A stretch of 64,000 nucleotides of DNA, taken from assembly GCA_007996965.1 (NCBI GenBank), contig BIMP01000001.1, positions 1,178,001-1,242,000 on the forward strand. Reading direction: 5' to 3'. Below, piece after piece: positions 1 through 8,340 of this stretch. The position numbers were made by a program, and so were the translations under genes. The stretch is from a cyanobiont of Ornithocercus magnificus (GTDB lineage Bacteria; Cyanobacteriota; Cyanobacteriia; PCC-6307; Cyanobiaceae). Each line of letters opens with the position of its first letter. The first letter of the stretch is position 1. The notes under the pieces were generated by a model. It saw nothing but the letters and a program-made list of their open reading frames with translations, ran no database searches and was not told the DNA's origin.

Positions 1-287
1 TGTTTAACAGGGGCTTTCGTAGGAGAAGTTACCTCACTGGTAGCTAATTCCTCGATGTTCTCATTTGAGACATTCTCTACAACAGGATCGGGATCTATTA
101 CAGAAGCCTGAACTTTTCGCCGGGGCCTGAGGAGCAGGATGCCAACAGCTAGCACAAGTAGGGAAGCAATAGTAGCTGGTAAGCCAGCTGTGCGACCTTG
201 AAAGTTCCAGAAAATGCCTGATGCAGCCAGTCCAAGAACACCTACTACTGTCAAAATAACACTGCTAAAAGATATAAGGCGGTTCAT
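1..287 (-). CDS. Partial hypothetical membrane protein (C-terminus outside window)
   Basis: An open minus-strand frame begins with ATG at 287 and stays open for 95 codons to the window edge, so the C-terminus is missing. The N-terminus begins MNRLISFSSVILTVVG and forms two hydrophobic segments at about residues 5-25 and 36-52. A basic RPRRK stop-transfer motif and an acidic, Thr/Ser/Pro-rich soluble tail follow. This looks like a two-helix membrane anchor with a cytoplasmic tail. I do not recognise the family and assign no function. Codon use and the clear membrane topology make it a credible gene rather than chance. Confidence 0.6.
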   Translation of the reverse strand, partial: MNRLISFSSVILTVVGVLGLAASGIFWNFQGRTAGLPATIASLLVLAVGILLLRPRRKVQASVIDPDPVVENVSNENIEELATSEVTSPTKAPVK

Positions 288-342
288 GATGTGCAGTTTA
301 CTTCAGGAGCGTCCTATAGACTTACATAATCCCTGGATTGCA

Positions 343-522
343 TCAAGGTAATGGCAGAGATGACCAAAGGTGCAGCGGAACATCATGGGCTGTTATAGCA
401 GTGATGCAAGTAACCAGAATCCCGGTAACAGTGGTGATGGTTCCTATAAAGATTCCTGCGCTTAACACCCAACGACGCTTGTTGGCCAGGTAACTTTGGA
501 ATCTTGAGTATAGCATACCCAT
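343..522 (-). CDS. Small single-span membrane protein, 59 aa
   Basis: ATG at 522 (or the second ATG at 516) opens a 59-codon frame closed by TGA at 343. The N-terminus is basic (RFQSYLANKRRW) and is followed by one transmembrane segment, about residues 18-44, rich in Ile, Thr and Gly. A short tail ends LWSSLPLP. The positive-inside arrangement supports a real small membrane protein. It lies between the partial membrane gene and the DoxX gene, on the opposite strand from DoxX. The family is not recognised. Short length and lack of a known domain keep confidence moderate. Confidence 0.4.
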   Translation of the reverse strand: MGMLYSRFQSYLANKRRWVLSAGIFIGTITTVTGILVTCITAITAHDVPLHLWSSLPLP

Positions 523-607
523 ATTCTTAAAGCGTAAGATACATAAATCTAGCTCACCTGATTTACGACAAAATTTAAGAAGCTCTGTAGCAAGAGCTGG
601 GTCAGCA

Positions 608-680
608 GTGGTGCTTAGGCAACTAAGTGCTTTGAGTATAACTACTTATTTTACGGCAAAAAGGTGTAGCTAAGCACCAC
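608..680 (+). promoter_or_regulatory. Candidate switch-like RNA leader upstream of the DoxX gene
   Basis: The arm GTGGTGCTTAG (608-618) is perfectly complementary to CTAAGCACCAC (670-680). Its inner half (611-618) can instead fold on the adjacent CTAAGTGC (623-630) with a GCAA loop, giving an 8-bp stem with two G-U pairs. The two pairings exclude each other. The distal arm ends about 24 bases before the DoxX start at 705, where a stem could affect translation. No known riboswitch is recognised; the switch idea is an inference from the pairing. Confidence 0.35.
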
Positions 681-704
681 AGTGCCCTCTCTGTTCCTTA
701 AGCT

Positions 705-1226
705 GTGTTAAGAAAAGTTTACCCAATGTTAAGAACCGTTCTCACCCGACCGGTTGCAGCTGACCTCGGCCTCCTCTTCTTGAGGATCTTTGCGGGTGCT
801 TTGCTGATCCACCATGGCTACGAGAAGCTTGCAAACATTGAAAACTTTGCTGATGCCTTTGTACGGCCACTGCACTTACCATTTCCTATCCTTCTCTCTT
901 ATGTTGCTGCTTTTTCAGAGGTAGTAGGCAGCTGGCTCTTGATCACTGGCTTGGCAACACGTCTTGGCGCATTAGCAATTGCTGGGACCATCTCAGTCGC
1001 AATCTATCATGCCATCATAACAGCTGGATTTAATATTTACCTCCTAGAATTACTGGGTCTCTACTTAGCAACCGCCGTTACTGTCCTGTTAGTTGGACCT
1101 GGGCAGTTTGCAATCGATGAGCTGATTGTTCGTCAATTTCAGCCTGATCTTCAGAAAGAGGCAACTCGCCTCGAAAATATTCTCGCGCAGTCTGCACCTG
1201 ATAAGCCTAAGTCTGCTGTTGGCTGA
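705..1226 (+). CDS. DoxX family membrane protein
   Basis: This 173-aa protein has the DoxX/DoxD-type fold: four hydrophobic segments at about residues 20-40, 62-82, 86-106 and 110-130. The first segment ends in the family-typical LRIFAGALLIHHGYEK, and a FSEVVGSWLLITG stretch follows. A charged soluble tail of about 35 residues ends the protein. DoxX-family proteins are inner-membrane proteins linked to redox or sulfur chemistry and oxidative stress; the substrate here is unknown. An alternative ATG lies eight codons in (residue 8). The gene stands alone, preceded by a structured leader and followed by a long spacer with a large hairpin. Confidence 0.75.
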   Translation: MLRKVYPMLRTVLTRPVAADLGLLFLRIFAGALLIHHGYEKLANIENFADAFVRPLHLPFPILLSYVAAFSEVVGSWLLITGLATRLGALAIAGTISVAIYHAIITAGFNIYLLELLGLYLATAVTVLLVGPGQFAIDELIVRQFQPDLQKEATRLENILAQSAPDKPKSAVG

Positions 1227-1866
1227 CACATTACGAGGTTGAAGGCTAGGCAGCGACCTGGATATAATACCTAAAATCCAATATAAACCGAAATTAGACA
1301 TAGATTAACCAAAGCTGAGAATTCAATGACTCTCAACTTCGGTTAATCTATGTTAGGTCTTTAATACAAGGCTTAATTGAAAGCTCTAACCTTTGCCAGA
1401 TCTCAAGACCAGACAAGATTTAAAATCTTTATGCTTTAACCATGATCATATAGAAACAATAGTTTTTGATTAGTACCTGTAGTAGCATAATAATCTCAGC
1501 AACCTTTTACTAGGTCTTGAACTTTTAAGTCCCACTAGCAAGATAACATACCAAACAACTGCCAGTCGTGCTTCGCATATTGTGAGGTTGCTACTTTCCA
1601 AACTCTGTTTAGGTCTTAGGCTGAGATTAGCAGCGCAATACTTGCAGGTATGAGGACTATGCCAGTATTTTGATTTTAATTATCCACTTGTTTGATTGTC
1701 TGGGCTGGCTTCAAATACCAGATATGGTAGGTAGTAGGCCGAATGCATGGTTGGATTAAGAGCCGATAGGTCAATGGGCCTCTAAGTCGAAGTGCTTAGA
1801 AGGTTTTACTACCATGGCTAAGGTCAACATGTTTTACAACGGCGACATTAACCCAGGAGCACTTGC
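1227..1866. other. Long gene-poor spacer with one large hairpin
   Basis: About 640 bases contain no convincing gene. The content is AT-rich with frequent stops in all frames. The one clear structure is the inverted repeat at 1298-1353, with a TATAAT hexamer shortly before it. A 25-codon frame starting at 1814 overlaps the next small ORF and is probably chance. Confidence 0.6.
1298..1353. repeat. 23-bp imperfect inverted repeat (hairpin)
   Basis: The outer arms ACATAGATTAACC (1298-1310) and GGTTAATCTATGT (1341-1353) are perfect 13-mers. After one unpaired base pair they continue with AAGCTGAGA (1312-1320) against TCTCAACTT (1331-1339), which has a single mismatch, leaving a 10-base loop. A TATAAT lies at 1263-1268, so a transcript starting there would contain the hairpin. 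There is no long T-run after it, so it is not a textbook terminator. It could be the DoxX transcript end, a small structured RNA, or a relic of a miniature element. Confidence 0.6.
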
Positions 1867-1953
1867 ATGGTGGCCAGAACCGTGTCTTTGACGACAGCTT
1901 ACTGGAGGAACCTTAGTAAAGGTGTAAGTGCTTTCCAGAACCTGCATGATTGA
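1867..1953 (+). CDS. Short ORF (28 aa) overlapping the next start
   Basis: ATG at 1867 opens 28 codons (MVARTVSLTTAYWRNLSKGV and eight more residues) ending in TGA at 1951-1953. The next gene's ATG at 1946 lies inside its last codons, an eight-base overlap that allows translational coupling. The peptide composition looks protein-like, with Tyr-Trp and a basic middle. It may be a leader peptide, or the true N-terminus of the following protein separated by a one-base frameshift. I do not recognise a family. Confidence 0.25.
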   Translation: MVARTVSLTTAYWRNLSKGVSAFQNLHD

Positions 1954-2152
1954 ACCGCTGCAGTTGAGCATTGCCCAACGATTCGAGATCGAACGCATGA
2001 ATCGCGCCATTGATGCCACTGTCGATGCCGAGCAACTTAAGCAGATTGCCAAGCAGCTGCTGCAAGCTTGGCAATCTCAGCGGGCAGCTACTGCCTGGGC
2101 GATCAGATCGCAACTACCTGAAGCCAAGCCCTTTAATGCTGCCATCACCTAA
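1946..2152 (+). CDS. Conserved-looking small helical protein, 68 aa
   Basis: I choose the ATG at 1946 over an upstream in-frame GTG at 1928 because the protein-like sequence starts at MIEPLQLSIAQRFEIERM. The protein is almost wholly predicted helix, with an AEQLKQIAKQLLQAWQSQ stretch and a WAIRSQLP end, and it has no membrane segment or cysteine. The opening P-L-Q-L-S-I-A-Q-R-F-E resembles the LSLEQEF opening of the small NblA phycobilisome-degradation proteins, but the rest does not clearly follow that family, so no symbol is given. It is coupled to the 28-aa ORF before it. Confidence 0.55.
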   Translation: MIEPLQLSIAQRFEIERMNRAIDATVDAEQLKQIAKQLLQAWQSQRAATAWAIRSQLPEAKPFNAAIT

Positions 2153-2886
2153 CAAGCCAGGGCAGTTGCTTATAAAATATGCAATAGTCTATACGCAGGA
2201 AAGTATGGCTCAGACCATCTATTTCCTTAATGGATTTAAATCTGTTGCCATAAGCTGAGAGAACTTGACAGCATTACCATGCTGGGCAGGAAAATATTTA
2301 CTAACGTTGGTGGAAAGTATTCCCAGTTCAGGAAACTGCCAGGGACCGTATTGTATTAGGCAAGTTCTAAGCAGGTAAATTAATCCTCAGCAAGTTGGTA
2401 CAATTTAGAGAGTAAGAAGAGATGGATTACTAGAAACAAAGATTGCCTAGCTAAGGAATAAATGAGCAACCAGCTAGTCTAGTCATAATTGTTAAACTTG
2501 ATCTGCCTATGGGAGAAATTTAGATTTACTCTCGTGCAAGCTCAGTGGTGCTATATAACTGTCAAGTTGGTAACATAACAGGTTCTAGAAAGTTTCCCCT
2601 ACATCTACTCACTTTGAGATATTTGCCACATTTATAATTATTATTATCTAAGCTAGTTATGCTTTATGAATAGCCTGGCTAAATCGTAGCTTAATAACTG
2701 TGGTAAGCGATGCAATTAGGCTTGCTGTAAGTAGAACGTATAGTCTGCCTATACTATCGATTAGTGTTATCTCGATCTTTATCCAAAAATTTACCTCTCC
2801 ATACTACAACTTCCTAGAGTAATAAGACTTGGAATAGTTTTGGTAGAGCTGACATTAGTATATTTTTGCATCTTGCTGCCACCCAC
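2153..2886. other. Long spacer, no convincing gene
   Basis: About 730 AT-rich bases separate the small helical protein from endonuclease III. Stops are frequent in every frame. A 26-codon ORF at 2279-2359 (starting MLGRKIFTNVGGKYSQ) has a protein-like composition and is noted as a possible microprotein or gene relic. I see no tRNA, terminator with T-run, or repeat family here. Confidence 0.5.
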
Positions 2887-3540
2887 TCAAGCTCGGTGAT
2901 AAGCTACTGGCATACGCCGCTGCGGATACAACTCTTTACAAAGTGCGCAGATCGTGCCATCGCAACCACGTGCTGTGCAAAAATCTCGTCCCCAGAAAAT
3001 TATCTGTAGATGCAATCGGTTCCAGAATTGCTTAGGAAACAGACGTTTAAGATCATGTTCAGTTTGCTTAACGCTTAGCCCACTGCTCAGCCCCCAGCGC
3101 TGGGCTAGACGATGAATATGCGTATCTACTGGGAAAGTAGGTATACCAAAAGCCTGAGACATTACAACACTGGCAGTTTTATGCCCTACTCCCGGCAAAG
3201 CTTCAAGTTCTGCGAAGCCGCACGGTACATTACCACTATGTTGCTCTACTAATAGCTCAGACAAGCGCCTAATATTGCGAGCCTTTGTCCTTGACAGACC
3301 TAACTGCTTAATAAATGATATGATTTCTGTTTCTTCAAGCTTTGCCATCATTGCTGGAGTTGGCCCGGCCTTAAACAGTGCTGGTGTCACCTCATTAACC
3401 TTTTTATCGGTGCATTGAGCACTTAGGAGCACAGAAACTAGTAGTGTAAAAGCATCATAGTGATTTAGTGGAATAGGTGTAGTAGGGTAATGTTGATTTA
3501 ATCGTGTTTGGATTAATACAACACGTTCTTTTTGGTGCAT
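2887..3540 (-). CDS. nth: Endonuclease III (DNA glycosylase/AP lyase)
   Basis: This 217-aa protein removes oxidised pyrimidines and cleaves the abasic site in base excision repair. The helix-hairpin-helix LPGVGHKTA carries the catalytic Lys121, and the conserved Asp139 lies in FPVDTHIHRL. The core matches the family throughout. The C-terminal cluster region has four cysteines at 188, 193, 198 and 201, a C-x4-C-x4-C-x2-C spacing. The classical Fe4S4 loop is C-x6-C-x2-C-x5-C, so the cluster may be altered or absent. The gene is monocistronic on the minus strand. Confidence 0.95.
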   Translation of the reverse strand: MHQKERVVLIQTRLNQHYPTTPIPLNHYDAFTLLVSVLLSAQCTDKKVNEVTPALFKAGPTPAMMAKLEETEIISFIKQLGLSRTKARNIRRLSELLVEQHSGNVPCGFAELEALPGVGHKTASVVMSQAFGIPTFPVDTHIHRLAQRWGLSSGLSVKQTEHDLKRLFPKQFWNRLHLQIIFWGRDFCTARGCDGTICALCKELYPQRRMPVAYHRA

Positions 3541-3944
3541 AGCTAGTGGTGAGGTAAAAAGTTTTAGGGTTTACTTGCAGAGTTACTTTATCGAGAGCCT
3601 CTATGGATCTAGCATGGTAGGCCTGAGGTTTAGTTTTATCTAACTTTAGTACAAAAAAGCAACATACCATAGGACTTCCCCTTTTCGAGCTTGGATTAGC
3701 CTCTTAGAAGCTGAAAATTTAAAGGGTAGTTGCTGTTGCCAAGGTAGCTGAATATCTAGGCTAACAGCTTTCCTAGTCTAAATTTCTTGATGTGCAAATT
3801 CACTTGATCCATCACTATTGTTTCTTTGTCACCTTGCTACACCTATTTCTAGGCGAGTACAGGGTGGTCTAGACGATTTACGTTCTGCTAAACTGGTTTT
3901 TTTAAAGCGCGCCGCTCCTAAAAGCAAGTGATCTATGAGTTGGT
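3541..3944. other. Divergent promoter region between nth and mntC
   Basis: About 400 bases separate two divergent genes and should hold both promoters. I see no coding frame with convincing composition and no strong inverted repeat. A T-run followed by GC-rich sequence occurs at about 3897-3915. A manganese- or Fur-type operator could be here, but I cannot point to a clear palindrome. Confidence 0.4.
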
Positions 3945-4892
3945 ATGAGTCTAAAATCTTCACAATACTACTTACTGCAAGTCCTAACCCTGCTGCTGCT
4001 AACAGGATGCTTAGCGGAGCCACTCAGGTCACCTCCACGCCAGGCTAATACAAGTGCTGCAGACCGCCCTGTGGTGCTCACTACTTTCAGCATACTTGCG
4101 GATATAGCTCGCAACGTAGCTGGCGACCGTTTAGAAGTACGCTCAATAACTCGGGAGGGTGCCGAGATCCATGGTTATGAGCCTTCTCCTAGTGATATTA
4201 AGCGAGCTACTGGTGCAAACCTGATTGTCAAGAATGGCCTAGGTCTTGAGGCCTGGTTCCAGCGATTCATCCGTAGTGTTGGTGATGTACCTACAGTTAC
4301 ACTCAGCGATAGTATAGACACACCACTACCAATTATTGGAGATCGACCTAATCCGCATATATGGATGTCACCACAACTTACGGTAAAATATGTAGATGTT
4401 TTAGTTAGTGCTTTTACGAAACTTGATCCTAGCAGCACAGAACTATTCATTGCCAACGGTGCTGCTTATAAAGCTAGATTACTAGAGCTTGACAAAGAGA
4501 TGAGAGAGGGACTTGCCGTAGTTCCTAAAGAGCAACGCTTGCTTGTGACTTGTGAAAGGGCTTTCAGCTATCTTGCCATTGATTATGGTCTAGATGAAGC
4601 TTACCTCTGGCCTATGAATGGGGAAAGTCAAGTGACACCTCAGCGTATGGCTCGCCTGATTGAGGTAGTGCAACGCCGAAAAGTACCTGCAGTATTTTGC
4701 GAAAGTACAGTGAGCGATAAAGCGCAGAGGCAAGTAGCTCACGCAGCTGGCACTAAGTTTGGTGGGAACCTCTATGTTGACTCCCTGTCAACTCCTGATG
4801 GCCCAACGCCAACTCTATTAGATTTGCAGCGCTATAATGTAAGACTTATTATCAAGGGACTAGCTCCACAGGGAGAGATTAATGCGCGTTGA
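3945..4892 (+). CDS. mntC: Manganese ABC transporter substrate-binding lipoprotein (MntC type)
   Basis: This 315-aa cluster A-I solute-binding protein delivers Mn2+ to an ABC importer. The N-terminal signal ends in a lipobox, LLTGC, with Cys22. The predicted metal ligands are His76 (EIHGYEP), His138 (NPHIWM), Glu204 (TCERAF) and Asp279 (YVDSLS). His-His-Glu-Asp is the manganese set of Synechocystis MntC, and the spacing between the last three residues also agrees. There is no His-rich loop of the zinc proteins. It overlaps the start of the ATPase gene by 11 bases, so the genes form an operon. Confidence 0.85.
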   Translation: MSLKSSQYYLLQVLTLLLLTGCLAEPLRSPPRQANTSAADRPVVLTTFSILADIARNVAGDRLEVRSITREGAEIHGYEPSPSDIKRATGANLIVKNGLGLEAWFQRFIRSVGDVPTVTLSDSIDTPLPIIGDRPNPHIWMSPQLTVKYVDVLVSAFTKLDPSSTELFIANGAAYKARLLELDKEMREGLAVVPKEQRLLVTCERAFSYLAIDYGLDEAYLWPMNGESQVTPQRMARLIEVVQRRKVPAVFCESTVSDKAQRQVAHAAGTKFGGNLYVDSLSTPDGPTPTLLDLQRYNVRLIIKGLAPQGEINAR

Positions 4893-5637
4893 GGTTGATC
4901 AGGTTTGCGTCAACTATAATGGCTTTGTTGCATTGCACAATGCAACACTAAACTTGCCAGCTGGAAGTATATGCGGCTTAGTTGGTATGAATGGAGCTGG
5001 TAAATCAACTCTATTTCGTGTTCTTACAGGCTTCGTTAGCCCATCACAGGGACGAATTCACATAAATGGCATGACTGTTGCCCAAGCTCAACGTGCACAG
5101 TCCGTAGCCTACATGCCTCAAAACGAGAACATTGACTGCAATTTCCCAATATCAGTGTGGAATGTAGTAATGATGGGACGTTATGGCAATATGAATATGT
5201 TACGCATACCCCGTGGTTGTGACCGGGCAGCGGTACTTCATGCTCTAGAGCAAGTTGAATTGCTGGAGTTATCAAGGCGTCCAATCGCAACTCTCTCTGG
5301 CGGACAGCGTAAACGCTGCTTCCTAGCCCGGGCAATTGCCCAGCATGCTTCTGTACTGCTTCTTGATGAACCTTTTAATAGCGTTGATGTGCAAACTGAG
5401 AAACTTATAGTAGACCTTTTGCTACAGCTTCAGGTTGAGGGACGCACGATTCTAATTTCAACCCATGACCTTAGTCAAGTACGTAATTTCTGTAACTTGG
5501 TAGTGCTGATTAATAAAACTATTCTAGCCTATGGTAATACTTCAGAAATATTTACACAGGATAATCTAGCTTTGGCTTTCGGAGGCATACCATCCAACTT
5601 ACTCTTTGGCAAAAGCCCCCCCAAGACTTTTCTCTAA
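4882..5637 (+). CDS. mntA: Manganese/zinc ABC transporter ATP-binding protein
   Basis: This 251-aa nucleotide-binding subunit energises metal import. Walker A is GMNGAGKST (35-43), the signature LSGGQ lies at 138-142, Walker B VLLLDE at 158-163 and the switch His at about 195. The Q-loop sits in YMPQNENIDCNFPISVWN, which is typical of the Mn/Zn ABC-3 family. The gene overlaps mntC and lies about 118 bases before the permease. Given two different binding proteins in the cluster (MntC and a ZnuA type), this ATPase could serve both. Confidence 0.88.
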   Translation: MRVEVDQVCVNYNGFVALHNATLNLPAGSICGLVGMNGAGKSTLFRVLTGFVSPSQGRIHINGMTVAQAQRAQSVAYMPQNENIDCNFPISVWNVVMMGRYGNMNMLRIPRGCDRAAVLHALEQVELLELSRRPIATLSGGQRKRCFLARAIAQHASVLLLDEPFNSVDVQTEKLIVDLLLQLQVEGRTILISTHDLSQVRNFCNLVVLINKTILAYGNTSEIFTQDNLALAFGGIPSNLLFGKSPPKTFL

Positions 5638-5755
5638 GCAACAACCTCTACAGATGGTGGTGATGTAGCTTGGTTGAGCAGCATTGACTGTCTAAGTCGA
5701 TGAGTCTGGGAGACTTTTTGAGACTGCTTCTATTTTTATTTCTCGATCCTAGTGT

Positions 5756-6598
5756 ATGGTTAACTTACTTCTAGAGCCTCTGCGTCATGCATTCATGGTT
5801 CAGGCTCTACTAATCAGTACTCTCGTTGGTGCAGTCTGTGGACTGTTGTCATGTTATATGACTCTTAAGGGCTGGGCACTAATGGGTGACGCTGTCTCCC
5901 ATGCTGTACTGCCAGGAGTAGTTCTTTCTTACGCTCTTGGGCTCCCATTTTCGCTCGGTGCTTTTGTATTTGGCTTGGGTTCAGTAGTAGCAATCGGTTT
6001 CATCCAGCAGAATTCACGAATTAAGGAAGACACAGTAATTGGCCTAGTGTTTACTGGTTTTTTTGCCTTTGGATTAGTGCTAGTTTCCAAAACGCGTAGT
6101 AGTACTGACCTCACTCATATCCTCTTTGGCAATGTTCTTGGTATCTCTGCTGGCGATATTCAGCAAACGCTGCTAATTTCTGTGCTTGTCATGACCTTGC
6201 TGTTACTATTTAACCGCGACTTACTGCTATTTTGCTTTGATGCTGCTCATGCCCAATCTATAGGCATCAACACTAACTTTCTACACTACTTACTGCTGTC
6301 AATGCTTTCTTTAACCGCTGTTGCTGGATTGCAGACAGTAGGCATTATCCTTGTAATTGCAATGCTAGTAACACCAGGTGCGTCTGCCTATTTGCTCACC
6401 GACCGCTTTGATTACATGGGCCTGTTAGCAATACTTAGCAGTGCTCTTTCTAGTTTTCTTGGTGTGGTCGTAAGCTACTGGACTGACAGCTCTACTGCTG
6501 GCTGTATAGTACTGGCCCAAACTGGGGTATTCCTGCTTGCCTTTGTGTTCGCACCACGACATGGTATTTTGACGTCTCTTACAAGACCAAAACTTTGA
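5756..6598 (+). CDS. mntB: Metal ABC transporter permease (ABC-3 family)
   Basis: This 280-aa integral membrane protein has about eight hydrophobic segments and the ABC-3 signature region GWALMGDAVSHAVLPGVVLSY near residues 42-62. Later segments (LQTVGIILVIAMLVTPGASAYLL) are typical of MntB/ZnuB. It forms the pore for Mn2+ and possibly Zn2+ with the ATPase just upstream. The gene is followed after 48 bases by a ZnuA-type binding protein, which supports one transcription unit. The start at 5756 is GTG or nearby; the alternative ATG at residue 14 is also possible. Confidence 0.88.
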   Translation: MVNLLLEPLRHAFMVQALLISTLVGAVCGLLSCYMTLKGWALMGDAVSHAVLPGVVLSYALGLPFSLGAFVFGLGSVVAIGFIQQNSRIKEDTVIGLVFTGFFAFGLVLVSKTRSSTDLTHILFGNVLGISAGDIQQTLLISVLVMTLLLLFNRDLLLFCFDAAHAQSIGINTNFLHYLLLSMLSLTAVAGLQTVGIILVIAMLVTPGASAYLLTDRFDYMGLLAILSSALSSFLGVVVSYWTDSSTAGCIVLAQTGVFLLAFVFAPRHGILTSLTRPKL

Positions 6599-6646
6599 CT
6601 TGCCTGAAAGTTTGCACAATTTGTGTGAGGAAGCTGTACACTTGAA

Positions 6647-7648
6647 ATGTTTCATAGAAAGAGACGTAAAGGAGTTAACCTTATTGGTAGTAGTGCTCTA
6701 CACCAGCATACGCTCTACCTGATTACTCCCACGTTATTTTTTCTGTCAGCGATCAGCACAGTTGTGCCATCAGCAGCTAAGCAACTACCAGTCGTAGTTG
6801 CCGCTGACGGCGTCCTTTGCGACCTCAGCCGTACGCTGGCTGGCAACCAAGTTCAGGTTGTTTGCCTTGTCCCTCCAGGTGCTGATCCTCACAGCTTTGT
6901 TCTTAAACCCAGTGATCGCCGTAGCCTTGACCTAGCTCGCCTGATACTAATCAATGGTTATGGTCTAACCCCAACGCTGCGCAAGATCCGCGACGTTAGT
7001 ACTGTAGTGCCAGTAGCTGAGCGGGCAGTACCACAAAATCAAGCTAATTCTGATCCGCATGTTTGGCATGACCCTGCTCAGGCAAAGGCAATGCTGATGG
7101 TTGTTAGAAACCATCTTCAGATGCTGGTAGGACCAAATCGAAAGCAGGCTAAAGAGTTGCAACGGCGAGCCTGGGCAGCTGCGAATGTACTTGATGATCT
7201 TGCAGACTGGACTACTGACCAGATTAGTACCGTGCCTAAGACAAAGCGCGTACTAGTTAGTGAACATCGTGCTTTTTCAGCCTTTGCGCGCCGCTATGAT
7301 ATTCGAGAAGTTCCTTTAATAGATGACTATACTACCGGTGGCATGCTTCGCCCAGACACCCTTCGGAAGATTACCAAGAGTGTACGCGCCTCGGGCACAC
7401 AAGTTCTCTTTGCTGAAGCATTACCACCGTCAAAGATCCTGAGTAGGATGAGTCAGAGCAGTGCCATTCCAGTTGCTTCAGCCGCACTAGTTGCTGACGG
7501 CCTCGCATCTGGGCGAAGTCTAATACAAACTGCCACAGATAACGTCTGCACATTTGTCACAGCACAGGGCGGCAGATGCGATAACAAAGGGGCCGGCGTG
7601 CTGCAGCAGCGTTGGGCTACTTTGCACGTGAATCCTGCACCCATGTGA
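6647..7648 (+). CDS. znuA: Zinc ABC transporter substrate-binding protein (ZnuA type)
   Basis: This 333-aa cluster A-I binding protein has an N-terminal signal segment at about residues 22-44 without an obvious lipobox. The predicted ligands are His82 (ADPHSF), His138 (SDPHVW), His207 (SEHRAF) and Asp284 (VADGLA). A His-His-His-Asp set fits zinc, in contrast to the Glu-containing set of the MntC-like protein earlier in the same cluster. The charged His loop of many ZnuA proteins is absent. No second ATPase or permease is adjacent, so it probably uses the mntAB components; that is an inference from position. Confidence 0.75.
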   Translation: MFHRKRRKGVNLIGSSALHQHTLYLITPTLFFLSAISTVVPSAAKQLPVVVAADGVLCDLSRTLAGNQVQVVCLVPPGADPHSFVLKPSDRRSLDLARLILINGYGLTPTLRKIRDVSTVVPVAERAVPQNQANSDPHVWHDPAQAKAMLMVVRNHLQMLVGPNRKQAKELQRRAWAAANVLDDLADWTTDQISTVPKTKRVLVSEHRAFSAFARRYDIREVPLIDDYTTGGMLRPDTLRKITKSVRASGTQVLFAEALPPSKILSRMSQSSAIPVASAALVADGLASGRSLIQTATDNVCTFVTAQGGRCDNKGAGVLQQRWATLHVNPAPM

Positions 7649-7728
7649 TTATAACCTGGTGTTGAGAACAATCTGCAGTTACTTGCCCGACTCCTTTAAA
7701 GTGCGAGTCTTTCTCAATAGAAATCGCT

Positions 7729-8334
7729 TTGTCTACAGCTGACTACCGGTTTCTACCGGATGATCCCATTGCCGCTGTTCGCATGCCAGTTGGGCAAACT
7801 GTCCTACTTGACCCTGCGAGTCGACAGGGCGAAACAAGCCTTCAGGTCATGGAAGGCTTAGCCCGGGTTTACTGTCCTTGCGAAGAAACCGAAGGAATGA
7901 CCCTGGCATTCCTGAAATCCGGTGACCATCTACGTACTGACCGTCTGTGTAGTGAAGGTGTGTGTATTGAGGCACTAACTCCGCTCTGCTTTTGCAGTAA
8001 TGGAGAATTTGCTCAAGATAGGGGCTTTGACGCTGTAAATGAGTGGACCCTCCAACTTCTTCGCATCCGTCACCTTAGCTCTGCAGAGCAACGGTTGCAT
8101 GCGTTGCTAGCTCTGTTGGTCAACCGTCTTGGCCGCCGCTGCGGTGACTGGTGTGTTTTACCATTCCGCCCCACCCATGAACGGTTTGGTGAACTGATAG
8201 GAGCTACAAGGGTGACTTCTACTCGACTGCTCTCACGCCTTCGTCGTCTTGGCCAGCTCCAGGCTCCAGCGGGACAGTCACAGCTCCAGCTTTCTCCTGA
8301 CCTGATCCTATCCGCGCCGCTACTGATGAATTAA
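7729..8334 (+). CDS. CRP/FNR-family transcriptional regulator
   Basis: This 201-aa protein has a degenerate cyclic-nucleotide-type beta domain (residues 15-90), a dimer helix (103-130) and a C-terminal winged helix at 149-175, THERFGELIGATRVTSTRLL. That is the usual CRP-family HTH pattern. The cAMP-binding cassette is not recognisable, so the ligand is unknown. Six cysteines fall in or near the sensor part, which could suit metal or redox sensing. The start is TTG. It sits between metal importers and ferritin, so metal control is plausible but not shown. Confidence 0.75.
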   Translation: MSTADYRFLPDDPIAAVRMPVGQTVLLDPASRQGETSLQVMEGLARVYCPCEETEGMTLAFLKSGDHLRTDRLCSEGVCIEALTPLCFCSNGEFAQDRGFDAVNEWTLQLLRIRHLSSAEQRLHALLALLVNRLGRRCGDWCVLPFRPTHERFGELIGATRVTSTRLLSRLRRLGQLQAPAGQSQLQLSPDLILSAPLLMN

Positions 8335-8340
8335 CCGCTG

